From Comamonadaceae bacterium (GTDB taxonomy: Bacteria; Pseudomonadota; Gammaproteobacteria; Burkholderiales; Burkholderiaceae_C), in NCBI GenBank assembly GCA_947372745.1, contig CANBUY010000019.1, positions 1 through 40,382 on the forward strand: DNA of 40,382 nucleotides, given 5' to 3'. Both the position numbers and the translations under genes were made by a program. Numbering within the stretch: position 1 is the first letter of the stretch; every line of letters begins with the position of its first letter. Under the pieces are notes generated by a model, which was not told where the DNA came from, ran no database searches, and saw only the letters and a list, made by a program, of their open reading frames with translations. Positions 1 to 9,329 of this stretch are shown piece after piece.

Positions 1-1575
1 ATGGTCTTGGGCGGAGGCCCGAACCGTATCGGTCAGGGTATTGAGTTTGATTATTGTTGCGTTCACGCCGCACTCGCCATGCGCGAAGATGGCTACGAGA
101 CCATCATGGTCAACTGCAACCCCGAGACGGTTTCTACCGACTACGACACCTCAGACCGCCTGTATTTTGAGTCCCTCACGCTCGAAGACGTGCTGGAAAT
201 TGTGGACAAGGAAAAACCGTTTGGCGTGATTGTTCAATACGGCGGTCAAACGCCCTTGAAATTGGCGCTTGATCTGGAAGCCAACGGCGTGCCCATCATT
301 GGCACTTCGCCCGACATGATTGACGCCGCTGAAGACCGTGAGCGTTTCCAAAAGCTCCTTCACGAACTGGGTCTTCGCCAACCCCCTAACGCGACGGCAC
401 GCACCGAGCCCGAGGCATTGGAGAAAGCCGCTGCGCTGGGTTACCCCTTGGTGGTTCGCCCCAGTTACGTGCTCGGCGGCCGCGCGATGGAAATTGTCCA
501 TGAACAGCGTGACCTGGAGCGCTACATGCGCGAGGCTGTCAAGGTCAGCCATGACTCGCCCGTGCTGTTGGATCGGTTTTTGAACGATGCCATCGAATGC
601 GATGTGGACTGCATCCGTGATGCCGGAACGAATGGCTCCGAAGGCGCCACCTTTATTGGTGGTGTGATGGAGCACATAGAGCAAGCCGGCGTTCACAGTG
701 GTGACTCCGCTTGTTCCTTGCCTCCTTACAGTTTGAGCGCTGATACGGTGACTGAGATCAAACGTCAAACAGCGGCGATGGCGAAAGCCTTGAACGTGGT
801 GGGCTTGATGAATGTTCAGTTTGCCATTCAAAACATTGAAGGCAAAGACGTCATTTACGTGCTGGAGGTCAACCCTCGTGCTTCACGTACGGTGCCCTTT
901 GTGAGCAAAGCTACAGGCATTCAGTTGGCCAAAGTGGCTGCGCGCTGCATGGTGGGTCAGAGCTTGGCCTCGCAAGGCATCAAAAATGAAGTCACGCCTC
1001 CTTACTTCAGTGTCAAAGAGGCGGTATTCCCCTTTGTCAAATTCCCTGGCGTGGACACGATTCTCGGCCCCGAGATGAAATCAACCGGTGAAGTGATGGG
1101 CGTTGGCAAGACCTTTGGCGAGGCTTTCGTTAAATCCCAGCTGGGCGCAGGCACCAAATTGCCTCGTTCAGGCAAAGTGTTTATCTCGGTTAAAAACAAC
1201 GATAAACCCCGGGCTATTGAAGTGGCGCGTGCTTTGGCAGCTATGAACTTTACAGTGCTCGGTACCAAAGGTACGGCGGCTGCGATCAACGCAGCGGGTG
1301 TGGCTTGTGGCATCGTCAACAAAGTCACGGAAGGTCGCCCACATATCGTTGACATGATCAAGAACAATGAAATTGCCTTGGTCATCAACACGGTAGAAGA
1401 GCGTCGCAATGCCATTGCTGATTCACGCCATATTCGAACTTCCGCATTGATGGCGCGCGTGACCACATTTACGACCATCGCGGGTGCAGAAGCTGCAGTT
1501 CAAGGCATGCCGCACCTCGATAGCCTGGACGTGATCTCTATTCAGGAAATGCACGCCCAATTGATATTGGCTTGA
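1..1575 (+). CDS. carB: Carbamoyl-phosphate synthase large subunit, C-terminal half (partial at window start)
   Basis: This is the 3' half of the large subunit of carbamoyl-phosphate synthase, which makes carbamoyl phosphate from glutamine-derived ammonia, bicarbonate and ATP for pyrimidine and arginine synthesis. The 524 visible residues begin at the conserved [17 protein letters not shown] stretch that opens the second (carbamate-phosphorylating) ATP-grasp half, so the ATG at position 1 is an internal methionine and the true start lies upstream of the window. The second ATP-grasp domain covers roughly residues 1-390, with EVNPRASRT near its end. The last ~130 residues form the MGS-like allosteric domain that binds UMP or ornithine in the family. 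The stop is TGA at 1573-1575 and is followed by a terminator hairpin. The reading frame is intact and nothing looks unusual. Confidence 0.97.
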   Translation: MVLGGGPNRIGQGIEFDYCCVHAALAMREDGYETIMVNCNPETVSTDYDTSDRLYFESLTLEDVLEIVDKEKPFGVIVQYGGQTPLKLALDLEANGVPIIGTSPDMIDAAEDRERFQKLLHELGLRQPPNATARTEPEALEKAAALGYPLVVRPSYVLGGRAMEIVHEQRDLERYMREAVKVSHDSPVLLDRFLNDAIECDVDCIRDAGTNGSEGATFIGGVMEHIEQAGVHSGDSACSLPPYSLSADTVTEIKRQTAAMAKALNVVGLMNVQFAIQNIEGKDVIYVLEVNPRASRTVPFVSKATGIQLAKVAARCMVGQSLASQGIKNEVTPPYFSVKEAVFPFVKFPGVDTILGPEMKSTGEVMGVGKTFGEAFVKSQLGAGTKLPRSGKVFISVKNNDKPRAIEVARALAAMNFTVLGTKGTAAAINAAGVACGIVNKVTEGRPHIVDMIKNNEIALVINTVEERRNAIADSRHIRTSALMARVTTFTTIAGAEAAVQGMPHLDSLDVISIQEMHAQLILA

Positions 1576-1609
1576 TCAAGCGCTGACTATCACGGCATAA
1601 TCTCGCAAT

Positions 1610-1643
1610 CCGCCGAGCGGCAACACTCGGCGGTTTATTTTTT
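1610..1643 (+). terminator. Rho-independent terminator after carB
   Basis: A perfect 8-bp stem, CCGCCGAG (1610-1617) and CTCGGCGG (1626-1633), has an 8-nt loop and runs into a T-rich tract (TTTATTTTTT). It lies between the carB stop and the greA start, so most carB transcription should end here and greA probably has additional promoter input. No clear -35/-10 pair was identified for greA. Confidence 0.85.
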
Positions 1644-1674
1644 GGCAAACTAAATTACTCAAACGGAGCAGACC

Positions 1675-2151
1675 GTGGCTACCATTCCTATTACCAAGCG
1701 CGGCGCTGAGAAGCTGCGGGTTGAATTGCATAAATTAAAAACGGTTGATCGCCCTTGGGTCATCAACGCCATTGCCGAGGCGCGCGCGCAGGGTGACTTG
1801 AGCGAAAACGCCGAGTACGAAGTAGCCAAAGACCGCCAAGGCTTTATCGAAGGCCGTATTCAAGAAGTCGAAGGCAAGTTGTCGGTTTGCCAAATCATTG
1901 ACCCCGCTGAGCTCGATGCCGAAGGCCGTGTGGTTTTTGGTGCCACCGTAAAGCTTGAAGACGAAGATTCCGGCGATGTGGTGACTTATCAAATTGTGGG
2001 TGAAGACGAGGCCGACATCAAATTGGGCTTGGTCAATATTGGCAGCCCTATTGCCCGTGCCTTGATTGGGAAATCAGAAGGCGACACAGCGGTGGTCCAA
2101 GCCCCTGGTGGCATCCGTAACTACGAAGTCATGGCGGTTAGTTACGTCTAA
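1675..2151 (+). CDS. greA: Transcription elongation factor GreA
   Basis: GreA rescues backtracked RNA polymerase by stimulating cleavage of the transcript 3' end in the enzyme's secondary channel. The 158-residue length is that of the family. The N-terminal coiled coil holds the typical [13 protein letters not shown] opening and the acidic tip region [16 protein letters not shown] (around residues 42-57), where the two acidic catalytic-assisting residues sit. A FKBP-like C-terminal domain follows. The start is GTG at 1675, chosen because it gives the canonical MATIPIT N-terminus and has GGAG six bases upstream. The gene follows the carB terminator and is followed by a DUF4149 gene only 1 nt after its stop, suggesting co-transcription with it. 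Confidence 0.97.
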   Translation: MATIPITKRGAEKLRVELHKLKTVDRPWVINAIAEARAQGDLSENAEYEVAKDRQGFIEGRIQEVEGKLSVCQIIDPAELDAEGRVVFGATVKLEDEDSGDVVTYQIVGEDEADIKLGLVNIGSPIARALIGKSEGDTAVVQAPGGIRNYEVMAVSYV

Positions 2152-2152
2152 G

Positions 2153-2596
2153 GTGCAGGCGCGCGCACCACTTTGGTTAGCTGCCCTTTGGTGGGGTAGT
2201 TTGACCACGATGGGGTTTCTGGTGGTGCCGCTGCTGTTTGTGCATTTGCCAACGCCTGCGATGGCGGGTGGTATGGCAGCCAAGTTGTTTGCTGCACAGA
2301 CCTGGGTTTCGGTGGTTTGTGGTCTGCTGCTGCTTGTGTTGCTAAAAAATGATCAAAATAAGCCGCGAGACTATGCCAGCAGTGCGCAAGCAGCTACTAT
2401 TTTCATAGTGTCTGGTTTGCTGTTGGCTTTTTTACCGGAGTACGCAGTGGCCCCACGTATTGTGGACAGGGAAAATTTACGCTTTTGGCATAGTGCCGGC
2501 AGCGCGATGTATTTTCTTCAGTGGGTTTGTGCTGCGTTGGCGTTCGCCAAGTTGACAAGATCGGGCCAGCGTATTGACCGGCCCGAGGACTTTTAA
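2153..2596 (+). CDS. DUF4149-type small integral membrane protein
   Basis: This 147-residue protein of unknown function has four predicted membrane spans, around residues 5-27, 45-62, 82-100 and 118-138. The segments LWLAALWWGSLTTMGFLVVP near the start and EYAVAPRI in the middle match the DUF4149 family found beside greA or yhbY in Burkholderiales. GTG at 2153 is chosen because it gives the short polar lead before the first span seen in relatives. An upstream ATG at 2066 would run 29 codons through greA in another frame. Residues about 66-86 are encoded by an interspersed repeat copy read antisense, which lengthens the loop before the third span. The gene is convergent with yhbY and the two TAA stops share the bases TTAA (2593-2596). 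Confidence 0.8.
   Translation: MQARAPLWLAALWWGSLTTMGFLVVPLLFVHLPTPAMAGGMAAKLFAAQTWVSVVCGLLLLVLLKNDQNKPRDYASSAQAATIFIVSGLLLAFLPEYAVAPRIVDRENLRFWHSAGSAMYFLQWVCAALAFAKLTRSGQRIDRPEDF
2349..2410 (-). repeat. Interspersed palindromic repeat, copy A (inside the DUF4149 gene)
   Basis: Read on the minus strand this contains ACTATG-N5-AGTAGC-TG followed by CTTGCGC and a GGCTTATTTTGAT end. It aligns with copies in tex, the GST-like gene, comEC and mltB under a core GCTATT-N5-AATAGC-TG. It encodes part of a loop and the start of the third membrane span without breaking the frame. It looks like a decayed mobile palindrome; the family assignment is from alignment by eye. Confidence 0.6.
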
Positions 2597-3066
2597 GTCT
2601 GGCTTTGTTTCTTGATGCTGATTTGCTTGGGCTTGGCGCGCTTGACTGAGCCACCGGCTGTCAGACGCTGATTGCCCAAAACACGAAGTGTTTTGACTTC
2701 TGGGCGCTGTCCGCCACGCTTGCTGTATTTGAGTACTTTAAAGTCGCGAGGGCCGGGCATGCGGTCCTCGGCAACCGTTTTTTCGCGCTCTGGTGTTGGG
2801 CGCCAAAGCACCAACAATTTGCCAATGTGTTGGATTGGCGCAGCGTTGAGCTCACTGGCCAAGATTTGAAACATGGCTTCGCGCGCTGCGCGGTCGTCAG
2901 AAAAAACACGAACTTTAATCAGTCCGTGGGCGTTCAAAGCAGCATCGGCTTCTTTTTTAACAGCATCTGTGAGGCCATCTCCACCCACCATGACCACGGG
3001 GTCAAGGTGATGGGCTTCGGAGCGGTGTTCTTTGCGTTGTGCAGGGGTCAATTGAATTTGAGACAT
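2593..3066 (-). CDS. yhbY: YhbY/CRS1 family ribosome-associated RNA-binding protein
   Basis: This is a single CRM (KH-like) domain protein that binds RNA and is linked to large-subunit ribosome assembly in the family. It has 157 residues and opens MSQIQLTPAQRKEHRSEAHH. The domain continues with LDPVVMVGGDGLTDAVKKEADAAL and HGLIKVRVFSDDRA, and the GXXG-like loop of the fold lies in the GGDGLT area. A basic lysine-rich tail of about 55 residues (ending KPKQISIKKQSQT) follows the domain and may add RNA contacts. The ATG at 3066 is chosen over an upstream in-frame start because it gives the canonical N-terminus. The gene diverges from rlmE, with 28 bp between the starts, and both products act on the 50S subunit. 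Confidence 0.92.
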   Translation of the reverse strand: MSQIQLTPAQRKEHRSEAHHLDPVVMVGGDGLTDAVKKEADAALNAHGLIKVRVFSDDRAAREAMFQILASELNAAPIQHIGKLLVLWRPTPEREKTVAEDRMPGPRDFKVLKYSKRGGQRPEVKTLRVLGNQRLTAGGSVKRAKPKQISIKKQSQT

Positions 3067-3094
3067 ACGGGTATTATCCGTCACGAAGGTAAAA

Positions 3095-3769
3095 ATGAAA
3101 GTTAAAACTAAAAGCAGCAAGGTCAATAGGGCCTGGATTAATGACCACGTCAATGATCCCTACGTGAGACTCGCCAAATTGGAAGGCTACCGCGCACGCG
3201 CAGCCTACAAATTGAAAGAGATCGATGAGAGCCTGAATTTGATCAAACCAGGCCATTTGGTCGTCGATTTGGGCTCAACCCCCGGCGCTTGGAGTCAGTA
3301 CGTGCGTCGCAAGATGTCGCCTAAAACAGCCACCACTGGCGGAGCCGCTGTGGGCGAGCTCAACGGAACCATCATTGCCTTGGATATTTTGCCAATGGAG
3401 CCTGTGGAGGGTGTGACCTTTTTGCTGGGTGACTTTCGTGAGGCTGAGGTGTTGCAGCGCTTGACCGATGAAATGAAAGGTCGCTTGGCGGATGTCGTGG
3501 TGTCGGATATGGCGCCGAATTTGTCTGGTATATCCTCTGCCGACGATGCGCGCATTGAAGGTTTGGTTGAATTGGCGATTGAATTTGCCCAGCACCACAT
3601 GAAGGCGCATGGTGCTTTGGTTGTTAAAGTATTCCACGGCGGGGCCTACGATATTTTGTTTAAACGCTTCAGGGAAACCTTTCTGGTGGTTAAGCGGATC
3701 AAGCCCAAAGCCTCCCGTGACAAATCCTCGGAAACCTTTTTAGTGGGTGTAGGCTTGAAATCGGCTTGA
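3095..3769 (+). CDS. rlmE: 23S rRNA (uridine-2'-O-)-methyltransferase RlmE (RrmJ/FtsJ)
   Basis: RlmE methylates the 2'-hydroxyl of U2552 in the 23S rRNA A-loop, using S-adenosylmethionine, late in 50S assembly. The 224-residue protein has the Rossmann SAM-binding motif VVDLGSTPGAWSQY (residues ~54-67) and the expected K-D-K-E catalytic tetrad. The lysine is in AAYKLKEID, the aspartate in VVSDMAPNLSG, the second lysine in VVKVFHGG and the glutamate in SSETFLVG. An insertion of about 15 residues after KMSPKTATTGG enlarges a loop compared with E. coli. ATG 3095 follows GAAGGT at a good distance. It lies upstream of ftsH as in many proteobacteria, with 118 bp between them. Confidence 0.97.
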   Translation: MKVKTKSSKVNRAWINDHVNDPYVRLAKLEGYRARAAYKLKEIDESLNLIKPGHLVVDLGSTPGAWSQYVRRKMSPKTATTGGAAVGELNGTIIALDILPMEPVEGVTFLLGDFREAEVLQRLTDEMKGRLADVVVSDMAPNLSGISSADDARIEGLVELAIEFAQHHMKAHGALVVKVFHGGAYDILFKRFRETFLVVKRIKPKASRDKSSETFLVGVGLKSA

Positions 3770-3819
3770 TTTCCATACTTGCTCTGTGGGCGAAATCCAA
3801 TTAATCGTTTTTCACCGGG

Positions 3820-3852
3820 CTTGAAACGCCTAAAATAAGCAGCAGTTATGTT
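3820..3852 (+). promoter_or_regulatory. Possible heat-shock-type promoter upstream of ftsH
   Basis: CTTGAAA at 3820-3826 matches the classical sigma-32 -35 element, and ftsH is a heat-shock gene in E. coli. No good CCCCATnT -10 follows at the expected distance, only GTTATGTTT around 3845-3853. The assignment is therefore tentative. Confidence 0.25.
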
Positions 3853-3887
3853 TAGTCTTTTCTTTTGCGTCCTTATTGGAGCTTCGC

Positions 3888-5810
3888 TTGAATAATCAGT
3901 GGTTCTCGAAAATAGCCGTTTGGCTGGTCATTGCCCTCGTGCTTTTTACGGTGTTCAAACAATTTGATACCCGTGGCGGGTCGAGTGCGGGTTCTTTGGG
4001 GTATTCAGATTTTCTGGAAGAAGTCCGGGGTAAGCGCATCAAGAGCGTAATCATTCAGGAAGGCCAAGGCGGCACTGAAATCCTCGCCACCACCAGTGAT
4101 GACCGTAAAGTTAAAACCACGGCCACCTATCTTGACCGCGGTTTGGTCGGTGATTTGATCGCCAATGGCGTCAAGTTTGACGTCAAAGCCCGCGAAGAAG
4201 GCTCACTCCTGATGACTTTGTTGGTGAGTTGGGGCCCCATGCTGTTGCTCATTGGCGTTTGGGTTTACTTCATGCGCCAAATGCAGGGCGGCGGCAAGGG
4301 CGGCGCTTTCAGCTTTGGAAAAAGCAAGGCCCGCATGTTGGATGAAAACACCAACCAAGTCACATTTGCTGATGTGGCCGGCTGCGACGAAGCCAAAGAA
4401 GAAGTCAAGGAAGTGGTCGATTTCCTGAAAGACCCCGCTAAATTCCAAAAGTTAGGTGGACGAATTCCGCGCGGCTTACTGCTGGTTGGCCCGCCCGGAA
4501 CCGGTAAAACGCTCTTGGCCAAAGGGATTGCCGGTGAAGCCAAAGTTCCGTTCTTTTCTATTTCAGGTTCTGACTTTGTTGAAATGTTCGTCGGTGTGGG
4601 TGCTGCCCGTGTCCGTGACATGTTTGACAACGCGAAGAAAAATGCCCCTTGCATCATTTTTATTGATGAAATTGACGCCGTGGGCCGTCAACGTGGTGCC
4701 GGTGTGGGCGGTGGTAACGATGAGCGCGAGCAAACGCTTAACCAGATGTTGGTTGAGATGGACGGTTTAGAGACCAATGTCGGCGTGATTGTGGTGGCCG
4801 CGACCAATCGTCCTGATATTTTGGATGCGGCGTTATTGCGTCCAGGACGTTTTGACCGTCAGGTTTATGTCACATTGCCCGATATTCGCGGTCGTGAACA
4901 AATTTTGAATGTGCACATGCGCAAAGTGCCCTTGGGCCAAGATGTGAATGCAGGCGTCATTGCCCGTGGCACGCCCGGTATGTCGGGTGCAGACCTGGCC
5001 AATCTCTGTAATGAGGCCGCTCTGATGGCTGCTCGTCGCAATGCCCGCACCGTTGAGATGCAGGATTTTGAAAAGGCCAAGGACAAGATCTTGATGGGTC
5101 CAGAGCGTAAAAGCATGGTCATGCCTGAAGGTGAACGTCGCAACACGGCCTACCACGAGTCGGGTCACGCCCTCATCGGCAAACTGTTGTCCAAGTGCGA
5201 CCCGGTTCACAAAGTCACCATCATTCCTCGCGGACGTGCTTTGGGTGTCACCATGAGCCTGCCAGCCCAAGACCGTTACAGCTATGACAGCGAGTACATG
5301 CTGCATCAAATCAGCATGCTGTTTGGTGGTCGTATTGCTGAAGAAGTGTTCATGAACCAAATGACGACCGGTGCCAGCAACGACTTTGAACGGGCTACCC
5401 ACATTGCCCGCGACATGGTGACCCGTTACGGCATGACTGATGCCTTAGGCCCCATGGTTTACGCCGAAAACGAAGGCGAAGTGTTTTTGGGTCGCTCGGT
5501 CACCAAAACGACCAATATGAGCGAGCAGACCATGCAAAAAGTGGACTCTGAAGTTCGCCGCATCATCGACCAACAGTACACCCTGGCACGCAAGCTGATT
5601 GAAGAAAATCAAGACAAAATGCACGCTATGGCTAAGGCTTTGCTTGAGTGGGAAACCATTGATAGCGAACAAATTGATGACATCATGGCGGGTAAAGAGC
5701 CGCGTCCACCGAAAGATTGGACCCCACGCGTGCTGCCAACCGGTGGCGACAGCAGCAGTGGTGGCTCTGCACCAGCAGTCAAACCTGATGCGGAACCTAC
5801 CGCAGCCTGA
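3888..5810 (+). CDS. ftsH: ATP-dependent zinc metalloprotease FtsH
   Basis: FtsH is a membrane-anchored hexameric AAA+ protease that degrades misassembled membrane proteins and regulators. From TTG 3888 the protein has 640 residues. The N-terminus [20 protein letters not shown] holds the first membrane span, a periplasmic domain follows, and a second span lies near residues 105-130. The AAA module shows Walker A GPPGTGKT (~201-208), Walker B IIFIDEID and the SRH region with [20 protein letters not shown]. The zinc protease motif is HESGH. The C-terminal tail is Gly/Ser/Pro-rich. TTG 3888 is preferred over an upstream in-frame TTG at 3876 because the upstream codon lies within the probable ribosome-binding site (TGGAG 3877-3881, six bases before 3888) and because relatives begin MNNQWFSK. 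A strong terminator follows. Confidence 0.97.
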   Translation: MNNQWFSKIAVWLVIALVLFTVFKQFDTRGGSSAGSLGYSDFLEEVRGKRIKSVIIQEGQGGTEILATTSDDRKVKTTATYLDRGLVGDLIANGVKFDVKAREEGSLLMTLLVSWGPMLLLIGVWVYFMRQMQGGGKGGAFSFGKSKARMLDENTNQVTFADVAGCDEAKEEVKEVVDFLKDPAKFQKLGGRIPRGLLLVGPPGTGKTLLAKGIAGEAKVPFFSISGSDFVEMFVGVGAARVRDMFDNAKKNAPCIIFIDEIDAVGRQRGAGVGGGNDEREQTLNQMLVEMDGLETNVGVIVVAATNRPDILDAALLRPGRFDRQVYVTLPDIRGREQILNVHMRKVPLGQDVNAGVIARGTPGMSGADLANLCNEAALMAARRNARTVEMQDFEKAKDKILMGPERKSMVMPEGERRNTAYHESGHALIGKLLSKCDPVHKVTIIPRGRALGVTMSLPAQDRYSYDSEYMLHQISMLFGGRIAEEVFMNQMTTGASNDFERATHIARDMVTRYGMTDALGPMVYAENEGEVFLGRSVTKTTNMSEQTMQKVDSEVRRIIDQQYTLARKLIEENQDKMHAMAKALLEWETIDSEQIDDIMAGKEPRPPKDWTPRVLPTGGDSSSGGSAPAVKPDAEPTAA

Positions 5811-5831
5811 TGTTTTAATCTGATTCAAATA

Positions 5832-5860
5832 ACGGGGCGCTAAGCCCCGTTTTTGTTTTT
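5832..5860 (+). terminator. Rho-independent terminator after ftsH
   Basis: A 7-bp GC-rich stem ACGGGGC/GCCCCGT (5832-5838 and 5844-5850) with a 5-nt loop is followed by TTTTGTTTTT. It separates ftsH from folP, which starts 26 bp further on, so part of folP-glmM expression must come from read-through or a promoter in this short gap. Confidence 0.88.
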
Positions 5861-5886
5861 TAAAGCATTTTTTTCCAGGGCACCCT

Positions 5887-6756
5887 ATGCATTGGACGAC
5901 CAGCCGGTTTTTGATTGATCTATCGCAGCCCAAGGTGATGGGGATTGTTAACGTCACGCCAGACTCATTTTCAGATGGTGGTCAAAACAATTCAGTTGCT
6001 GAGGCCTTGCGGCATTGTGAGCGCTTGATCAAAGACGGTGCGGACATTCTTGATATCGGTGGTGAATCTACCCGACCCGGGGCCCAGGCGTTGCCTGTTG
6101 CCGAGGAGCTACTTCGGGTGTTGCCCATTGTTCGCGAGGCTGTCAAGTTGGGGGTGCCTGTGTCGGTAGACACCTACAAACCCCAAGTCATGCAGGCTGT
6201 TTTGGACCTGGGTGCCGACATCATTAATGATGTCTGGGCATTGCGCTGGACAGACACTGACGCGTCAGTCAGGCCTTTGAGTGGCTTGCAAGTGGTCGCA
6301 GGGCACCCTCACTGCGGTGTTTGTCTGATGCACATGCACCGGGAGCCCCGCTCCATGCAGGTGAGTCCGATGGAGGGTGATGTGGTGCCGCGGGTGCTCT
6401 CATTTTTAGAGCTGCAAGCGCACATCCTCATTGATCTAGGTGTCCAAAAGTCACAAATAATTTTGGACCCTGGCATTGGATTCGGAAAAACGGTAGCGCA
6501 AAACTTTGCTTTATTGGATCGCCAACGTGAATTACTCGTCAGCGGCTACCCCGTGCTGGCGGGTTGGTCCAGAAAATCATCCTTGGCGGCTGTTGTGGGT
6601 GTGCCTTCTGGCAACTTAGCACCACAAGAGCGTGTGGTGGCGAGTGTGGCTGCAGCTTTGTTGTCTGTGGAGCGTGGCGCCTCCGTGGTACGGGTGCATG
6701 ATGTTTTGGAAACAGTCCAGGCGCTAAGAGTCTTGAACGCCCTAAAATATCTTTGA
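5887..6756 (+). CDS. folP: Dihydropteroate synthase
   Basis: FolP condenses 4-aminobenzoate with hydroxymethyl-dihydropterin pyrophosphate in folate synthesis and is the sulfonamide target. The 289-residue TIM barrel carries GIVNVTPDSFSDGG (residues ~19-32), GGESTRPGA (~58-66), the pterin-site DTYKPQ strand, GIGFGKT (~197-203), GWSRKSSLA and the C-terminal VRVHDV. Residues ~120-145 hold a longer loop (LRWTDTDASVRPLSGLQ) than in E. coli, which I recall as common in Comamonadaceae. ATG 5887 has AGGG upstream. glmM begins 26 bp downstream, and the ftsH-folP-glmM order is conserved. Confidence 0.97.
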   Translation: MHWTTSRFLIDLSQPKVMGIVNVTPDSFSDGGQNNSVAEALRHCERLIKDGADILDIGGESTRPGAQALPVAEELLRVLPIVREAVKLGVPVSVDTYKPQVMQAVLDLGADIINDVWALRWTDTDASVRPLSGLQVVAGHPHCGVCLMHMHREPRSMQVSPMEGDVVPRVLSFLELQAHILIDLGVQKSQIILDPGIGFGKTVAQNFALLDRQRELLVSGYPVLAGWSRKSSLAAVVGVPSGNLAPQERVVASVAAALLSVERGASVVRVHDVLETVQALRVLNALKYL

Positions 6757-6782
6757 TAAAAAAATTCCAAGGGAGATAAAAA

Positions 6783-8114
6783 ATGACCAGAAAATATTTC
6801 GGAACTGATGGTATTCGTGGCACGGTGGGCCAGGCCCCGATCACGCCAGATTTTGTCTTGCGGCTTGCCCATGCTGTGGGACGGGTGCTCAAAAAGTACG
6901 AGGCTCGCCCTACGGTGCTGATCGGTAAAGACACACGCATTTCAGGCTACATGCTGGAAAGTGCGTTGGAGAGCGGCTTTAATTCTGCGGGTGTTGATGT
7001 GGTGTTGCTCGGCCCTTTGCCCACGCCCGGTGTGGCTTACCTGACCCGTGCACAACGCGCCTCCTTGGGTGTTGTGATTAGCGCCAGTCACAACCCGTTC
7101 GCCGACAACGGCATTAAGTTTTTCAGCGCCCAGGGCACCAAATTGCCAGATGCCTGGGAGTTGGACGTCGAAGCTGCGCTTTTAGAAGAGCCTGTTTGGG
7201 CCGACTCAGCCAACCTGGGCAAGACGCGCCGTTTGGATGACGCCGCTGGGCGCTACATTGAATTTTGCAAAAGCACTTTTGCCTACGATCTCACCCTTAA
7301 GGGCATGAAAATTGTGGTCGATGCGGCCCACGGTGCGGCCTATCACATCGCCCCCAAGGTGTTTCATGAATTGGGTGCTGAAGTGATTGCCATTGGCTGT
7401 TCTCCAGACGGCCTGAACATCAACCACGAAGTAGGGGCCACGCACCCGCAGGCCTTGGTGGAGGCGGTCAAGGCCCACCATGCACATTTTGGTGTGGCGC
7501 TGGATGGTGACGCCGACCGACTGCAATTGGTGGACGCTCAAGGGCGTCTGTACAACGGTGACGAGTTGCTCTACCTGCTAGCTGATGAACGCTTGAACCG
7601 TGAAGAAGCGGTTGCTGGCGTGGTGGGTACTTTAATGACCAATATGGCGGTCGAAGTTGCCCTCAAATCCCGTGGTGTTCAGTTTGTGCGTGCCAAGGTG
7701 GGTGATCGCTATGTGTTGGAAGAGCTTGAGAAAAACAACTGGATTTTGGGGGGCGAAGGTTCAGGCCACTTGCTGGCTTTGGACAAGCACACCACCGGAG
7801 ACGGCCTGATTTCTGCCTTGCAGGTCCTTCAGGCCATCGTTCGCAGCGGGAAAACCATGGCAGAGTTGCTGGCGGAAGTCACCTTGTTTCCTCAAATTCT
7901 GATTAATGTGCGTTTAAAACCAGGCCAAGACTGGAAAGCCAGTATCAACCTGAACAGCGAAACCAGCGCAGTCGAAGCCGAATTGGGAGACACTGGTCGA
8001 CTCCTCATTCGCGCCAGCGGGACCGAACCCCTGGTGCGTGTCATGGTGGAGGCGCGTGATGCCGCACAGGCCAAGTCCTGTGCGCAGCGCATTGCCGACA
8101 CTATTTCAGCCTGA
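6783..8114 (+). CDS. glmM: Phosphoglucosamine mutase GlmM
   Basis: GlmM converts glucosamine-6-phosphate to glucosamine-1-phosphate, supplying UDP-GlcNAc for peptidoglycan and lipopolysaccharide. The 443-residue enzyme begins [10 protein letters not shown]. It has the phosphoserine loop [13 protein letters not shown] (the phosphorylated serine is residue 102), the metal loop DGDADR near residue 240, the sugar loop GGEGSGH and the phosphate-binding [15 protein letters not shown] at the C-terminus. All key residues are present. GGGAG is a good ribosome-binding site before ATG 6783. The GNAT gene starts 5 nt after the stop, so the two are probably co-transcribed. Confidence 0.97.
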   Translation: MTRKYFGTDGIRGTVGQAPITPDFVLRLAHAVGRVLKKYEARPTVLIGKDTRISGYMLESALESGFNSAGVDVVLLGPLPTPGVAYLTRAQRASLGVVISASHNPFADNGIKFFSAQGTKLPDAWELDVEAALLEEPVWADSANLGKTRRLDDAAGRYIEFCKSTFAYDLTLKGMKIVVDAAHGAAYHIAPKVFHELGAEVIAIGCSPDGLNINHEVGATHPQALVEAVKAHHAHFGVALDGDADRLQLVDAQGRLYNGDELLYLLADERLNREEAVAGVVGTLMTNMAVEVALKSRGVQFVRAKVGDRYVLEELEKNNWILGGEGSGHLLALDKHTTGDGLISALQVLQAIVRSGKTMAELLAEVTLFPQILINVRLKPGQDWKASINLNSETSAVEAELGDTGRLLIRASGTEPLVRVMVEARDAAQAKSCAQRIADTISA

Positions 8115-8119
8115 CCCTG

Positions 8120-8620
8120 ATGAGCGCTTCTGGCCTCAACATATGTCGGGCTGAATACGCAAACCCGTTGCACGCCATGGCTTTGGTCAGCTTGCTGGAC
8201 GCCTATGCCCAAGACCCGATGGGCGGAGGTGCTCCCCTGAGTGAGTTTGCCAAAGTCCATTTGGTGGCTGAATTGGCCAAGCGCCCCCAAGCCTTCAGTG
8301 TGCTCGCCTTTGGGGGCCCAGAGGGTCATTTGCCGGTGGGTTTGGTGAACTGCATTGAAGGGTTTTCTACCTTTGCCTGTAAGCCTTTGATCAACGTCCA
8401 CGATGTCGCTGTATTGCCTGCCTATCGGGGGCAACGCGTGGCCGAAAAAATGCTGAAATTGGTGGAGCAAATCGCCCGTGAGCGCGGCGCCTGCAAGCTT
8501 ACTTTGGAGGTGCTGCAAGGTAATGTAGGGGCTCTCAAGTTGTACCAACGTGTCGGATTTTCCAATTACCAGTTGGACCCTGCAGCAGGGCACGCTCAAT
8601 TTTTGCAAAAATTGATTTAG
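8120..8620 (+). CDS. GNAT family N-acetyltransferase
   Basis: This 166-residue protein has a GNAT fold. The acetyl-CoA-binding motif A is visible as VHDVAVLPAYRGQRVAEKML (R/Q-x-x-G-x-G/A type), followed by LTLEVLQGNVGALKLYQRVGF, the usual motif B with a conserved tyrosine. The substrate cannot be inferred. It follows glmM by 5 nt and lacks an obvious ribosome-binding site, so translation may be coupled to glmM. A 100-bp regulatory region separates it from the TetR gene. Confidence 0.85.
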   Translation: MSASGLNICRAEYANPLHAMALVSLLDAYAQDPMGGGAPLSEFAKVHLVAELAKRPQAFSVLAFGGPEGHLPVGLVNCIEGFSTFACKPLINVHDVAVLPAYRGQRVAEKMLKLVEQIARERGACKLTLEVLQGNVGALKLYQRVGFSNYQLDPAAGHAQFLQKLI

Positions 8621-8658
8621 TCACAAAATTTCAGTCACTTTGATCTAGCGCAGGGCTC

Positions 8659-8673
8659 CAGACACGGTGTCTG
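8659..8673. promoter_or_regulatory. Dyad-symmetric site CAGACAC-G-GTGTCTG upstream of the tetR operon
   Basis: Perfect 7-bp arms flank a single central base (CAGACACGGTGTCTG). With a 1-nt centre it cannot form a useful hairpin, so protein binding is the likelier role. It lies 48 bp before the preferred TetR start and 12 bp from a second palindrome. Confidence 0.4.
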
Positions 8674-8683
8674 ATTAGCATGG

Positions 8684-8701
8684 TGAGTAATTAATTACTT
8701 A
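8684..8701. promoter_or_regulatory. Palindrome AGTAATTAATTACT, probable TetR-type operator
   Basis: A perfect 14-bp palindrome (8686-8699), imperfectly extendable to 18 bp, lies 21 bp before the preferred ATG of the TetR-family gene. Its size and position suit an autoregulatory operator for that repressor. The regulator-site link is inference. Confidence 0.5.
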
Positions 8702-8720
8702 CTTGGCCATCGGAATCACC

Positions 8721-9329
8721 ATGCTCATCCAAGCCCAACGTCTGCCCACCGAGGCTCGACAAGCTGAAATCGTTGCGGCAGCCCTGCGCTTGGCACAGCT
8801 ATCCAGCCCTGAGTCCATCACTACCACCGATTTAGCCGGTGCTTTAGGGCTCAGTCAGGGTGCACTCTTTAAGCACTTCCCCAATAAAGAAGCCGTTTGG
8901 CTAGCGGCGATGACATGGACGACTGAAAATCTCCTGCGCTCATTGATACAGGCAGCAGAGCAGGGCGCTTCTCCCCTGGAATCCCTGCGTTGTGTTTTCT
9001 TTGCCCATATCGATTTTGTGGTGGCGCACCCTGGCGTCCCCAGGGTCATCCTGCACGAGCTACAAAAGCCGGTTGACTCGCCCCTCAAGCAACAAGTACG
9101 CGCCCTCATGACCGGCTACCGGCAATTGCTGCTTCGTTTGCTTGAGGCCTGCGTTCAAAGTGGAGATTCACCACAAAAACTTGATACCTCTGCTGCGGCT
9201 ACCTTGCTCATGGGCGTGGTGCAGGGTCTGGTGATGCAGTCCATGCTCAGTGGCCAAATTTCTTCCATGCGCACCCAGGCAGCGCCCGTTTTCAGTCTCT
9301 ATTTGCACGGCATCAACAAATCATCATGA
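8721..9329 (+). CDS. TetR/AcrR family transcriptional regulator
   Basis: This is a 202-residue predicted repressor. The N-terminal helix-turn-helix is TTDLAGALGLSQGALFKHFPNKEAVWLAAM (about residues 39-68), the standard TetR DNA-binding domain, and the remaining helices form the ligand/dimer domain. ATG 8721 is preferred, with GGA upstream. An in-frame TTG at 8703 would add six residues. The stop overlaps the start of the adaptor gene by 4 nt (ATGA), so the regulator is translationally coupled to an adaptor/permease/ATPase set that it most likely controls. Two palindromes lie upstream. The ligand is unknown. Confidence 0.9.
   Translation: MLIQAQRLPTEARQAEIVAAALRLAQLSSPESITTTDLAGALGLSQGALFKHFPNKEAVWLAAMTWTTENLLRSLIQAAEQGASPLESLRCVFFAHIDFVVAHPGVPRVILHELQKPVDSPLKQQVRALMTGYRQLLLRLLEACVQSGDSPQKLDTSAAATLLMGVVQGLVMQSMLSGQISSMRTQAAPVFSLYLHGINKSS

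Noticed and set aside
3754-3770. Hairpin GAAATC-GGCTT-GATTTC at the rlmE stop
   Set aside because: Six weak base pairs with no T-tract; not called a terminator.
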